33,857 nt of DNA from Deltaproteobacteria bacterium (GCA_019309685.1 JAFDFT010000026.1:1-33857); one strand, 5' to 3'; counted from the stretch's first letter, positions 18,145 to 27,587 are shown. The notes: generated by a model not told the origin, from the letters alone. Made by a program: numbers and translations.

Positions 18145-18382
18145 TTATGGAACAAATAATGCCTTATACAGTGACCAGCATCCAATTAGAACAAAAAATA
18201 TTCCAGCTAAAAGGGACATATATTTTGGACTTATAAACTCGCAGATGATGCTTCCGAAAAATACACCGAGAGCAGAGGTTAATATGAGTGCTGAGGATGA
18301 TCAAAGAAAGACAGATAGTTTGTTGGACAAGTTCTGCGAGAAAAATAGCCGTAAAGATTGTGAGTGTAATTTTAAAATCCAT
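18145..18382 (-). pseudogene. UPF0016/TMEM165 (GDT1)-type membrane transporter remnant
   Basis: Frame 0 MDFKITLTIFTAIFLAEL then shifted frame NKLSVFL*SSSALILTSALGVFFGSIICEFISPKYMSLLAGIFFVLIGCWSLYKALFVP*; ELGDKT motif lost, frameshift plus TGA at 18303-18301. Confidence 0.62.
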
Positions 18383-18464
18383 GTTAGTGCCTTGTAATAG
18401 TTGTTGTATTTTGAACGTTTGACTGGATGAAATAATCATAGCATCTATGATAGTGTGAAAAACA

Positions 18465-19853
18465 CTATAAACGGCGATCCAGGCGTTTTGTGATAAAATG
18501 GCCCATATCTTGAAAATAGCGTAGATTTACAAGTTTCATCATAGAGGCTTTCGCCGCACCGGCCAATAGAGGCAGCATGCTGTTAAAATCACGAGAAATA
18601 GCCGGCATGCCAAGTTTATGACCAATATAGATATTCATATCGCTGGCTGTTGTGAAGCATTTATCAAGGTGAGTGATCTTTTTCGCATGGATGATATCTG
18701 CTTCAGCACAACTGCCGATAAGAAAAACTTCTTCACCACGGGCATCGACCTGTTCATCAATTCTTCCAATAATAAAAACAACCGGTTTTGCATTGGCAAA
18801 CGCCTCAGAACCTGCAAACCATTCAAGGGAGCCGAGAAACATTTTAATTCCCATGACACATCCGGTAAGACATTTTGAGCCGTTCCCACTTTTGTAAGGG
18901 CCCCACAAAAAACGCATGGGTGAATTCAATCGTGTGAGTTCTTTGTTGACGTCTTGCCAGCGATGGTATTCATCATCGTAGGGCATAATACGCTTGGCAT
19001 ATTTATCGAGGTCATCGATACTGGACAGGTCTCCATCAATTTTTACGTCTTCAAGTTTGGCAGGCGTATATCCACGGCTCACAGCTGTTTTAAGATAGGG
19101 CACGTCATCGATTCCCAACCCAAGGAGTCTTGCCCCAACCAGGTCAACGGCAACCGGATTTGTTCCCATGATGATAAGACCAAGTTTTCTGGCAGTGGGA
19201 ACCGCTTCGTTCCCTATTCCCACTTCCACGGCATCCATGACAATAAAATCAGGATAGCCTGCCGCGAGGAGGTCTACTATTTTTTCGTTTAGCATAAAGT
19301 CATGACGGATGGCACGTTCATCGTCGGAGCAGATGCCGATGTTAAGTTTTACGGCTCCGGTCATATTGCTCACACAGTGACACTTCAGCTTCGGGAGATA
19401 AACTTTGGAGTCCGCGCGGGCCATTTTCCGAGGAATTCTCAGATTATCATGGACCATTCCACCAATAAAAACTGAATCCCGAAGCTCTTCGTCGATACAA
19501 AAGATATTCACGGGGCAGGCGGCTTTTAGCCGGACTTTTTTGATTTCATCGTAATATCCTGCGAATTTATAGTTAAGGCGGGTTGGTATGCCGATGGCTG
19601 AATTTTCGCCTACGTCAATCCGTTTAACGCCCTCACGTTTTGAGAGGGCAGTAAGGGAAGCGCCGACCAGTGGGGTGGGGGTGTAGGCGTGCTGGCCGAA
19701 TACATCGGGATTGTTTGCGAAGACCACGTTTGGTTTAACAAATACATTTCCTCTGGGACGATAGTTAAGCCGGGTCATTCCATCTGTGATAATTTTTTCA
19801 ATTACATTTCGGTCATATTCTTCACATCGTTTGATAACAACAGTATGTTTCAT
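18465..19853 (-). CDS. DUF362 domain-containing protein
   Basis: VFVKPNVVF..., DVGENSAIG, VYLPKLKCHCVSNMTGAVKLNIGI, DAVEVGIGNEAVPTARKLGLIIMGTNPVAVDLVGARLLG. Confidence 0.82.
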   Translation of the reverse strand: MKHTVVIKRCEEYDRNVIEKIITDGMTRLNYRPRGNVFVKPNVVFANNPDVFGQHAYTPTPLVGASLTALSKREGVKRIDVGENSAIGIPTRLNYKFAGYYDEIKKVRLKAACPVNIFCIDEELRDSVFIGGMVHDNLRIPRKMARADSKVYLPKLKCHCVSNMTGAVKLNIGICSDDERAIRHDFMLNEKIVDLLAAGYPDFIVMDAVEVGIGNEAVPTARKLGLIIMGTNPVAVDLVGARLLGLGIDDVPYLKTAVSRGYTPAKLEDVKIDGDLSSIDDLDKYAKRIMPYDDEYHRWQDVNKELTRLNSPMRFLWGPYKSGNGSKCLTGCVMGIKMFLGSLEWFAGSEAFANAKPVVFIIGRIDEQVDARGEEVFLIGSCAEADIIHAKKITHLDKCFTTASDMNIYIGHKLGMPAISRDFNSMLPLLAGAAKASMMKLVNLRYFQDMGHFITKRLDRRL

Positions 19854-20025
19854 ACAATAACCTAAAAGGTTTTTATGGGTTTTTATTTTAATAAAACATG
19901 GTTGGAATTAATAGCGTTTTGAATGATTTTTCCTGATGCATCATTATTATCCCAATTAGAACCTTTGTAAAAAGAGAAATCAAAAATGATAAAGTCTATA
20001 TGAAGACTAGACCCGAAGCGTTCAT

Positions 20026-20544
20026 TTAATCAATCCTTTTAAAGGTATCGTGATATTGGGCGATTAAATCCATGTACGCTTGCTGGCCTGAAATCAGCCC
20101 GTTTTTGTGACGTTCGCTGAGACCCCTAATCTCACGGGCGGGAGAACCCGCATATATTTTGCCAGAGGATAATGTCTGATTCTTTCTGACCAGGGACTGT
20201 TCGGCCAGGATTACCCATTCATTGACAGTTGCCCCATCACAAATCATTGATTTCATGCCGATAAGGGAGTGGTCCCTGATAATTGCATCATGGATCATGG
20301 CCATGTGCCCAATGATGACCTTATTTCCAATTTCTGCTTTTGATGCAACATGGATGACAACGTTTTCTTCCACCAGGGTTCCATTCCCAATGGATATGGC
20401 TCCGAAATCACCTCTGATAACAGCGCCAAAACCGATATAGCAGTTTTCGCCTATTTTTACATCACCGATTATTTCAGCGCTCGGTGCGATCCATGTTCCT
20501 TTGCCGATAACGGGCTTTTTAGTATTTATTTCATAAAGGGGCAT
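20026..20544 (-). CDS. gamma-carbonic anhydrase/PaaY-like left-handed beta-helix protein
   Basis: Hexapeptide repeats; NVVIHVASKAEIGNKVIIGHMAMIHDAII retains the three His positions. Confidence 0.88.
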   Translation of the reverse strand: MPLYEINTKKPVIGKGTWIAPSAEIIGDVKIGENCYIGFGAVIRGDFGAISIGNGTLVEENVVIHVASKAEIGNKVIIGHMAMIHDAIIRDHSLIGMKSMICDGATVNEWVILAEQSLVRKNQTLSSGKIYAGSPAREIRGLSERHKNGLISGQQAYMDLIAQYHDTFKRID

Positions 20545-20547
20545 ATT

Positions 20548-21960
20548 TTATTTTTTAACCTTTGTTTTCCAATTTCCATATTGCCACAATGCAGCCAGGG
20601 CCTTTACTGACATTTCAGGAGATGTGAATACAGGCATATCCGGTCCGGCTATTTCAGTTGCATAGTATAGAAATTCTTGATGTCCCACAACACAGGCGAG
20701 CGCCGGTTTTTCCGGTGCCAATTTTCGGATAGTTTTCAATTCACCAAACCAGTCTCGCAGATCTATTCCAAGGGCCTGAAAATTACGGAATACTGCGTGG
20801 GGAATCGTGAGTATGGCAAGTACCATATCCGTATCCGTGTCTTTCATCATCGCACCAAGGGCTTCCTTGAACAGGCCGGACGGACCTACATCAAGCGGAT
20901 TTTTGACATTCATCCAGTTGGGTGCGAGCTTTTTAATCTCATTTATTGTGGCTGTCGAAGGGTGGGAGGGGACTTCAAGGCCTGATAAAACAGCGGCGTC
21001 AGTGGCCAGGGCGCCTAGACTCCCGCTTCCGGTAACGATTCCAAGCCGTGGCCCTTTAGGCAGCGGCTGCGATGAAAAAACCCGTGCAAACTCTACCAGA
21101 CAATCCAGGCTTTCAGCCCTTATAGCCCCCGTCTGGGAAAACATGCCGTCGTACAGGAAGTCTTCGCCGGACAGACTCCCGGTGTGAGAAGCTGTGGCAG
21201 TCTGTCCCTGGCTTGTTCGGCCGCTTTTTAAGATAAGAACTGGTTTATCCCGGGTTACTGTGTAAAGTGTTTTAGCCAGCAGCCTGCCGTTTGAGGCGCC
21301 TTCCAGATACATCATAATTACGTTGGTTAAAGGATCTTTGTGGAAGTAATCGAGCATCTCAATCTCACTCACGTCAATACGGTTACCAAGGGTTACGGCT
21401 TTGGAAATATAAAGCCCGAAGAGATGAAGTTTATCCAGCAGTATATTACCAAATACACCGCTTTGCGCGATAATGGCAGTGTTTCCTGGTATATATGCTT
21501 CCTGAATGGTTTCTGTTGTACTGAGCTTGTTGTCTGTGTTTACAATTCCTACACAATTGGGTCCAATAGCTCTCATACCGTGTTTTTTTAATATGTTGTA
21601 TGTCTCATCCTGTAACGCTTTTCCGCTGTCTCCAGTTTCTGCAAACCCCGCGCTTTCAATGATTACGTGTCGAATGCCTTTTTCGCGCAGCTGGGGAAGC
21701 AGTTCAGGAATTCCCTGCGCGGGTATAATAATGATCGCAAGACTGGCCGGGCCGGGTACATCCGCTACTTTTTCATACACATGCATGCCATCAATCTGTC
21801 CACCTTTGGGGTTTACAAGAAACAACCGGTCTTCCCAGCCTTTTTCTTTTAAATTCATAGGGATTCCATAACCAAAACCCGGTGAACTCCGGGCGCCAAT
21901 GATTACAATTCCCTGAGGGTTGAAAAAAGTTTCTATGTCGTTGATCTTCTCGTTTTTCAT
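20548..21960 (-). CDS. NDP-forming acyl-CoA synthetase alpha-type protein (second copy)
   Basis: FFNPQGIVIIGARSSPGFGYGIPMNLKEKGW, AIGPNCVGIVNT, AIIAQSGVFG, ASHTGSLSGED; no ATP-grasp domain. Confidence 0.88.
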   Translation of the reverse strand: MKNEKINDIETFFNPQGIVIIGARSSPGFGYGIPMNLKEKGWEDRLFLVNPKGGQIDGMHVYEKVADVPGPASLAIIIIPAQGIPELLPQLREKGIRHVIIESAGFAETGDSGKALQDETYNILKKHGMRAIGPNCVGIVNTDNKLSTTETIQEAYIPGNTAIIAQSGVFGNILLDKLHLFGLYISKAVTLGNRIDVSEIEMLDYFHKDPLTNVIMMYLEGASNGRLLAKTLYTVTRDKPVLILKSGRTSQGQTATASHTGSLSGEDFLYDGMFSQTGAIRAESLDCLVEFARVFSSQPLPKGPRLGIVTGSGSLGALATDAAVLSGLEVPSHPSTATINEIKKLAPNWMNVKNPLDVGPSGLFKEALGAMMKDTDTDMVLAILTIPHAVFRNFQALGIDLRDWFGELKTIRKLAPEKPALACVVGHQEFLYYATEIAGPDMPVFTSPEMSVKALAALWQYGNWKTKVKK

Positions 21961-22085
21961 TATTTAATCCCCGTAAAGATAAAAGCAATTCTATTTAAAA
22001 AAATGTTAATGGTTGGGCGACGAAAGAAACTCAGTATCATTGAAATTGAAATTAGGCAACAATGGATGGAAAGTTTAGAAGGGGT

Positions 22086-23066
22086 TTAAAACTTTGGATG
22101 GTTTTTAAAAAAAATCCATATGGTGGATGTGGCATCTATTTCCTGTGATGTTTTTCCAATTAAACCTTCCGGCAGATATTGAAACCCTTGCGGCCAGGTA
22201 TGCCCGCCGCCTTCGATGGTATATAAAATCACCTCTGTTTTTTGTTGGCAGTTTCTATAAATTTTATGGTTAACACTTGTTCCATCGCCGCCAATATTGT
22301 TGAATCGATTGATCTGCGAAGGAGTATGGTCGCATTTATTGTGCGTTAGCCAAAAGAAAATTGTGTCGGATGTGGATTTTACTTTTCCATGTGTTCGGCG
22401 CATAAGCCGTATCTCACCGCCATTATAAGGAACGAGAGGATCTTCGGTGCCGTTTATGATTAAGACAGATACGGGCGTTGACGGTTCGTATGAAAATGTT
22501 TCCGACATTGATGCAGTTACTGCGGCAATTGCTGCAATTTTATGTGATAATTGGCAAGCCAGCCTAAAGGACATCATTCCGCCATTTGATATTCCTGTAG
22601 CATATATGCGTTGTTGATCAATATTCAATTCGGAACTTAGCTGATCAATGAGGGATGAAATAAAACCGACATCATCGATGTTTTGATTATGCGCGTAAGA
22701 ACGGATATCCGTGCGGCCGTCATTCCATCTTTTTTTGATACCATCAGGATAGACAACAACAAACCCGTTTTTATCAGCAAGTGAATTCCACTCTCCCAGT
22801 GTTAATGTTTCTTCCATCCCTTTACCGGTTCCGCCTCCACCATGTAGTACGATAACAAGCGGCAATGGTTTATGTCGTTCATATGAAACCGGGATATAGA
22901 TCGAGTAATTTCGCTTTTTGTTTTTATGAAGCATTACCAGGCGTTCACTTTTGGATTGGTATTTTTGGTCGTGATCCGGGGTCCGGCAATTGGACACGAA
23001 TAAAGTGGAAAGTATGATCAGTGAACTCGCCCATAATGATATCAGTTTTTTATGCGTTGTATTCAT
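22086..23066 (-). CDS. extracellular PHB depolymerase/LpqC-like esterase
   Basis: N-terminal hydrophobic signal; LPLVIVLHGGGGTGKGMEE, YATGISNGGMMSFRLACQ, EGGGHTWPQG. Confidence 0.88.
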   Translation of the reverse strand: MNTTHKKLISLWASSLIILSTLFVSNCRTPDHDQKYQSKSERLVMLHKNKKRNYSIYIPVSYERHKPLPLVIVLHGGGGTGKGMEETLTLGEWNSLADKNGFVVVYPDGIKKRWNDGRTDIRSYAHNQNIDDVGFISSLIDQLSSELNIDQQRIYATGISNGGMMSFRLACQLSHKIAAIAAVTASMSETFSYEPSTPVSVLIINGTEDPLVPYNGGEIRLMRRTHGKVKSTSDTIFFWLTHNKCDHTPSQINRFNNIGGDGTSVNHKIYRNCQQKTEVILYTIEGGGHTWPQGFQYLPEGLIGKTSQEIDATSTIWIFFKNHPKF

Positions 23067-23170
23067 AGTAATACGGAATAAATTATATTTTTAAGAAGGA
23101 TATACTTTTTTGTTGCAACCTAAGCCACCTTGACTAGCGATATTTTCAGTCAGCCTTGTAAACGTGAATA

Positions 23171-23653
23171 TTAAACCATTATGGTGGATATCCAGTTGCC
23201 TAAAAAATGGGTAATGATGACTACTGCACATGCGATCAGCAAATGTTCAATGATAACTTTATTTGGGTTTTCGTTTCGAACGCGTGCAATAGTGTAGCTA
23301 AGTAATGCTAAAACAGACATGCCCCAAACCAGGCTGACAATAATTGCGACAGGCAATTTGAAAATAAGTATTGGAATAATAAAGGTAAGGGCAAAAAGAA
23401 ATTTAGAAAATAAAGTTGCGAGGGTTACGGTCCAGATTTCTTTAGGCGAACATTCATTTTCCGATTCTGCCGAAATATGTATGCCCAAAGCATCAGAAAA
23501 CGCATCTGCGACAGCAATGGTCAGAATGCCGCCAATAACAACCATCCGTGAGTGTGTGCCCGAATGAAGTCCGACCATCAAGCCCAATGTTGTGATAGTG
23601 CCGGATGTTAGGCCAAAAGAAATGCCTTTTCGTAGCGATCTTTTTATCATCAA
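23171..23653 (-). CDS. VIT1/CCC1-like membrane protein
   Basis: 160 aa, several TM segments; VIGGILTIAVADAFSDALGIHISAESE near-VIT1 pattern. Confidence 0.6.
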   Translation of the reverse strand: MMIKRSLRKGISFGLTSGTITTLGLMVGLHSGTHSRMVVIGGILTIAVADAFSDALGIHISAESENECSPKEIWTVTLATLFSKFLFALTFIIPILIFKLPVAIIVSLVWGMSVLALLSYTIARVRNENPNKVIIEHLLIACAVVIITHFLGNWISTIMV

Positions 23654-23678
23654 TTATTTCCCACAATTTTTTAGGTTA

Positions 23679-24434
23679 TTATATTTTATCGGGGAGTGGT
23701 TTTGTATTTAAAACCTTTAATCCTTTTGTATGAATTATTTCTTCGAGACGAGTTATCCGTTTTAAATTCTCCGGGTGGGATGCAAAGTAGTGCCCAAATT
23801 TACCAGGGTTTTTTTCTTTTGGTATTTTTTTAAAAAAATCGATTGCTCCTCCTGTGTGACCATACAGGCAGTCAATTGTTTGAAGGGCAAACTCATCCGC
23901 ACGCATTTCCTGTTTTCGAGAAAAACTGAGCTCTGTGACAGTAAGCCCTTTGGCTAATAAATTGTTTATGCCGCTATCAGCACCAAAAACAAGGGCGGAA
24001 ATAGTCATGATCACAAATGCCCTTCCGACTCCTTTTAAGTGATCTCTGTTGGCATAGTGCCCCATTTCATGGGCCATAACAAAGGCTAATTCATTTTCGG
24101 AAGTTATTTTGTCTAAAAGTCCTGTGAAAACTACAATGTGTCCACCTGGGAGCGCCAATGCGTTGATCGTATTTGATTGGCGAACAACAACCTTAAATTC
24201 ATAAGGCAGTTTTGCGCAGTTTTTCTGCAGGTCGTCAACTAAATACTGGACGAAACCTTCTTTATTTGAGTCTGTTTTTTTTGTATTAATTGAACTTAAG
24301 AAAGGCCCGGCCAGTTTCTTTTCAAAACTTGTGGAGATATGAGGTACAATAAGATCAACCGTAAAGTCCAAAACCAAATAGATGCCTATTAGAATGGCCA
24401 GAAGTCCACTGGTGAGTATGAAAAATTCGTGCAA
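23679..24434 (-). CDS. M48 family metallopeptidase
   Basis: TM N-terminus; NTINALALPGGHIVVFTGLLDKITSENELAFVMAHEMGHYANRDHLKG (HExxH). Confidence 0.93.
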   Translation of the reverse strand: MHEFFILTSGLLAILIGIYLVLDFTVDLIVPHISTSFEKKLAGPFLSSINTKKTDSNKEGFVQYLVDDLQKNCAKLPYEFKVVVRQSNTINALALPGGHIVVFTGLLDKITSENELAFVMAHEMGHYANRDHLKGVGRAFVIMTISALVFGADSGINNLLAKGLTVTELSFSRKQEMRADEFALQTIDCLYGHTGGAIDFFKKIPKEKNPGKFGHYFASHPENLKRITRLEEIIHTKGLKVLNTKPLPDKI

Positions 24435-24892
24435 AGGAGAAGTGGGTTCTCCAGGGAAATCGCTGTCCCATAAGCAATGGCTTCAAGGCATGTGACACTA
24501 TTTTTTCTAGATGTTTTACCAATGGCAGATGTTTCAATACGAACATTGATGATGATGGAGGCGTCTTTTGCCATTTCCTTCATGCGAAGTATTGATTCAC
24601 GGCGAGCTCTGTCTATCAGACTTTCGTAGGATTTAACGGTGCCGCCAAAAATATTTCGAAGCCCGGCAAGAATTCTTTTAAAATAATCCACGGAAATTAC
24701 CACGTTGCCGTATACAAGATATGCAGACTCTATTTCTCCGTCAGCATATGACAACGCTTTGGTGGTTACAGCAGGAAGATGAAGATAGGCTTTTTCGCGG
24801 TTTATGATGGAACGGTAATGTTTTTTTTCTGCGATGGTACCCGCTCCGTATCCTACCGTTACCAGGGCAAGAAAGAACAGAAGATCATACAT
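24389..24892 (-). CDS. YbjQ/UPF0145-like (heavy-metal-binding domain) membrane-anchored protein
   Basis: VYGNVVISVDYFKRILAGLRNIFGGTVKSYESLIDRARRESILRMKEMAKDASIIINVRIETS. Confidence 0.78.
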   Translation of the reverse strand: MYDLLFFLALVTVGYGAGTIAEKKHYRSIINREKAYLHLPAVTTKALSYADGEIESAYLVYGNVVISVDYFKRILAGLRNIFGGTVKSYESLIDRARRESILRMKEMAKDASIIINVRIETSAIGKTSRKNSVTCLEAIAYGTAISLENPLLLCTNFSYSPVDFWPF

Positions 24893-24905
24893 CAGAGTTT
24901 ACCTT

Positions 24906-25523
24906 TCATTTCACACGAACTGCTGTTCCATACACATATAGTTCAGCTGCGCCTTGCGCAACAGAAGAGGTTGAAAATCGGATATTAACAATTGCATTGG
25001 CGCCAAGCTGAAGGGCCTGTTGAATCATGCGGTCCATTGCCTGTTTTCGGGATTCCTGAAGTAGTTCCGTGTATCCTTTTAATTCACCGCCAACCAGATT
25101 TTTCAGGCTAGCCATAATATCTCTTCCTACATGTTTGGCACGAATCGTACTGCCGGAAACCAGACCAAAATGATCAACAATAGTTTTTCCGGGGATGGAT
25201 TCAATATTCGTAATAATGATATTTTTGCCGTCAGCGGTTTTTACATATCGTTGGGCTACCAATAATTGCGGTGGAGTTTTTTCATCGGAAACATTAACGG
25301 GCTCCAGGGTACAGATAGCGCCTGCTTTTTCAAACGTCTGTTTAACACGTTCAGCACTTTCAAAATCTAAATTTTCTCTAATGATAATCGGTTTGCCAGA
25401 AAAGAATCTATCTATGCCTTTTTCATTTGTCTTGAGGAGCTCCATAAGGCGCCCACGGATTTCACTTAGATTTTTTCCTGGAACCGTTTTTCCCGCAAAA
25501 ACGATGTTGTAAAGTATTCTCAT
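24906..25523 (-). CDS. YbjQ/UPF0145-like protein with extra N-terminal domain
   Basis: GLVSGSTIRAKHVGRDIMASLKNLVGGELKGYTELLQESRKQAMDRMIQQALQLGANAIVNIRFSTSSVAQGAAELYVYGTAV. Confidence 0.83.
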   Translation of the reverse strand: MRILYNIVFAGKTVPGKNLSEIRGRLMELLKTNEKGIDRFFSGKPIIIRENLDFESAERVKQTFEKAGAICTLEPVNVSDEKTPPQLLVAQRYVKTADGKNIIITNIESIPGKTIVDHFGLVSGSTIRAKHVGRDIMASLKNLVGGELKGYTELLQESRKQAMDRMIQQALQLGANAIVNIRFSTSSVAQGAAELYVYGTAVRVK

Positions 25524-25693
25524 AAATACTCCATTTTAGTGTAATAAAGTAAATAGATTACCTATATGGATACATTTATATTTGTTTTAACTCATGTCCT
25601 ATTAAGCCGGATATAGTGTTTGAGTAGATGTTGTTTAACACATATTTGATGTTAAAGGCAAGGAGACTGTTAAATTAAATGGGAAGTGGTGTA

Positions 25694-25748
25694 GCGAGAC
25701 CTTTGAATCAAAGGGCTGGGCAAAGGGGGTGCTTATCAAAGGTCTCGC
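25694..25748. repeat. 13-bp perfect inverted repeat immediately 3' of the ECF operon; possible terminator or dispersed repeat
   Basis: GCGAGACCTTTGA (25694-25706) and TCAAAGGTCTCGC (25736-25748), with nested CCTTTGAATCAAAGG. Confidence 0.75.
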
Positions 25749-25756
25749 GCATGATA

Positions 25757-26380
25757 TTAAAGATTTTCCTCAGATAAATCTTTCATATCACTATAAGGAG
25801 GAGCGCCCGACGCAGGTTGGCTGCTTAACTCTGGGGTATCCATATCTTTATAACTTTTATAGTCCGGATTTTTGGTACGTTCACCATCTTTATAAGATGA
25901 AGGGCGGAGCCGTTCGGCACCTTCAAATCTTTTATTCATTTTATTCCGATAGTGGTTGTCTTTCCTTTTTTGGCGCATTGTTTGATATATTGATTTTAAC
26001 TGTTGATACCTGTCAAACCCGAGCAATTTTCTAATATCCAGGAAAAAATAAAACCGTTCGGTAGAAAGATTTGAACGGGCCTGTTCAAGCTTTTTGGACT
26101 GATTTAATACAGCATCATCATTTATTGTTTTACTGTCAATTAAATTGTTGAGTTCAAATTGCTCTTCTTCAATAACAGCCCGAAGTTTTATGATTTTTCT
26201 CCGGTGATTCACATACATATCATCCAGTTTTTTTAATTCGTTATCGCTCAGGTTAAGTTGACCGGCGGCCTCAGTGTTGTGCCACCATTTTCCATAAGGC
26301 AAACCATTGCCTTTATCGGCGATAGCCGGTGCGGCAAGAAATATGATGAGTAGACATAAGCTTAATATTTTTTTTAACAT
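25757..26380 (-). CDS. Spy/CpxP/ZraP-like periplasmic protein
   Basis: Signal peptide; LNLSDNELKKLDDMYVNHRRKIIKLRAVIEEEQFELNNLID helical LTxxQ-type pattern. Confidence 0.72.
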   Translation of the reverse strand: MLKKILSLCLLIIFLAAPAIADKGNGLPYGKWWHNTEAAGQLNLSDNELKKLDDMYVNHRRKIIKLRAVIEEEQFELNNLIDSKTINDDAVLNQSKKLEQARSNLSTERFYFFLDIRKLLGFDRYQQLKSIYQTMRQKRKDNHYRNKMNKRFEGAERLRPSSYKDGERTKNPDYKSYKDMDTPELSSQPASGAPPYSDMKDLSEENL

Positions 26381-26931
26381 AGTTTTACTCCTTTCCTTCT
26401 GTTATTTTTTAAAGATAGGGTTGTATCTTCATTTGATGGATTGACAAATTCCATAAAATCGTCTTCTGTTTCGGGGTCCGGTTCTCCGGTGATATCCAAA
26501 TAAAATTTAGGGAGGGCGTTTTCTGAGAGACTGCTGATTTCAGTCATCAGTTCTTCGTCTTCAAACAATTCTCCTGATAGATTATTTGGACCTCCGTTTA
26601 TCGCTGTATTGGTCGTTCCCGCCCACCAAACCATGACAAACACAAGGACAGCTGAAAAAGCAGCTCCAAATGAAAATTGCCATTTCCATGCACTAAAAAT
26701 TGATTGGGTCGTTTTTTCAACTGGTAGTGTGATCTGAGTTTCAGGCTTTGGTGAAAAATGATGGGCGAGTTTGCCAAGGGTTGAAAGTTCTTCCTCAAAC
26801 TGTTCAACTGCCATGCGGCATTGAGGGCAACCTGCGAGGTGTTTTCGCACTGTGTCAGGAAGATCACTTGCTTCCACAATGGCGCAAATAATTTGATCAT
26901 CGTTTAAATGCTGATCTTTAGTAAAATTCAC
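26374..26931 (-). CDS. anti-sigma factor with zinc-finger (zf-HC2-like) and one TM helix
   Basis: DTVRKHLAGCPQCRMAVEQFEEEL; single TM FGAAFSAVLVFVMVWWAG; overlaps sigma gene (ATGA-type) and next gene by 7 bp. Confidence 0.8.
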   Translation of the reverse strand: MNFTKDQHLNDDQIICAIVEASDLPDTVRKHLAGCPQCRMAVEQFEEELSTLGKLAHHFSPKPETQITLPVEKTTQSIFSAWKWQFSFGAAFSAVLVFVMVWWAGTTNTAINGGPNNLSGELFEDEELMTEISSLSENALPKFYLDITGEPDPETEDDFMEFVNPSNEDTTLSLKNNRRKGVKLC

Positions 26932-27587
26932 TGTAATACCTCCTTGAATTGCTGGAGCAGTGAAGACTCCTTTTTGAATTTTCCAAGCGCTCTATATAGA
27001 TGTGTCTTTATCGTACTTTCGCTTTTTCCTAGAACGCCTGATATCTCGTTAATGTTCAAGTTGTCCATAAATCGAAGGGTAAATACTTCTTTTTCCATGG
27101 CTGATAGTTTTTTTAAGATAGATTCAACCTTGCGCCAGAAGTCTTTTTTATAAATATCATCCAGCACATCCGGATGATGTGTATGTTTCTCGCGAACATT
27201 CATTTCTTCTTCAGTTTTAAGTTCTGTGGAAAACATGTCTCTGAACTTTTTCTTTCTGTAAAAATCGCGAATACGGTTAATGGCTATACTAAAAAGCCAG
27301 CTTTTGAATTTTTCTATCGATTTAAGCTTTGAAAGGTTCTTAAATGCCTGCAAGAAGATATCTTGTGTTAAATCTTCAGCATCCATGTGTGATCGTGTGC
27401 GATAAAATACCATTTTAAAAACATCATTTTGAAAAATGTGAATGAGTTGATTAAAAGCAAACCGGTTTCCGGTTCTGGCTTTATGAACCAGCACGGTAAC
27501 CTCGGATTTATCAATAGAAAGCTGTTTATCAGATTTTTCCTGTGTCATGCGCTCTATCTTAACTGTTCCAGCGAATGCTGTCCACAT
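26928..27587 (-). CDS. RNA polymerase sigma factor, ECF family (start may be the internal Met at 27548)
   Basis: AEDLTQDIFLQAFKNLSKLKSIEKFKSWLFSIAINRIRDFYRKKK; region 4 LSAMEKEVFTLRFMDNLNINEISGVLGKSESTIKTHLYRALGKFKK. Confidence 0.93.
   Translation of the reverse strand: MWTAFAGTVKIERMTQEKSDKQLSIDKSEVTVLVHKARTGNRFAFNQLIHIFQNDVFKMVFYRTRSHMDAEDLTQDIFLQAFKNLSKLKSIEKFKSWLFSIAINRIRDFYRKKKFRDMFSTELKTEEEMNVREKHTHHPDVLDDIYKKDFWRKVESILKKLSAMEKEVFTLRFMDNLNINEISGVLGKSESTIKTHLYRALGKFKKESSLLQQFKEVLQ

Noticed and set aside
18301-18303. In-frame TGA in the UPF0016 remnant as a possible selenocysteine codon
   Set aside because: The position is normally Gly, there is also a frameshift and loss of the GDKT motif, and no convincing hairpin follows; pseudogene is simpler.
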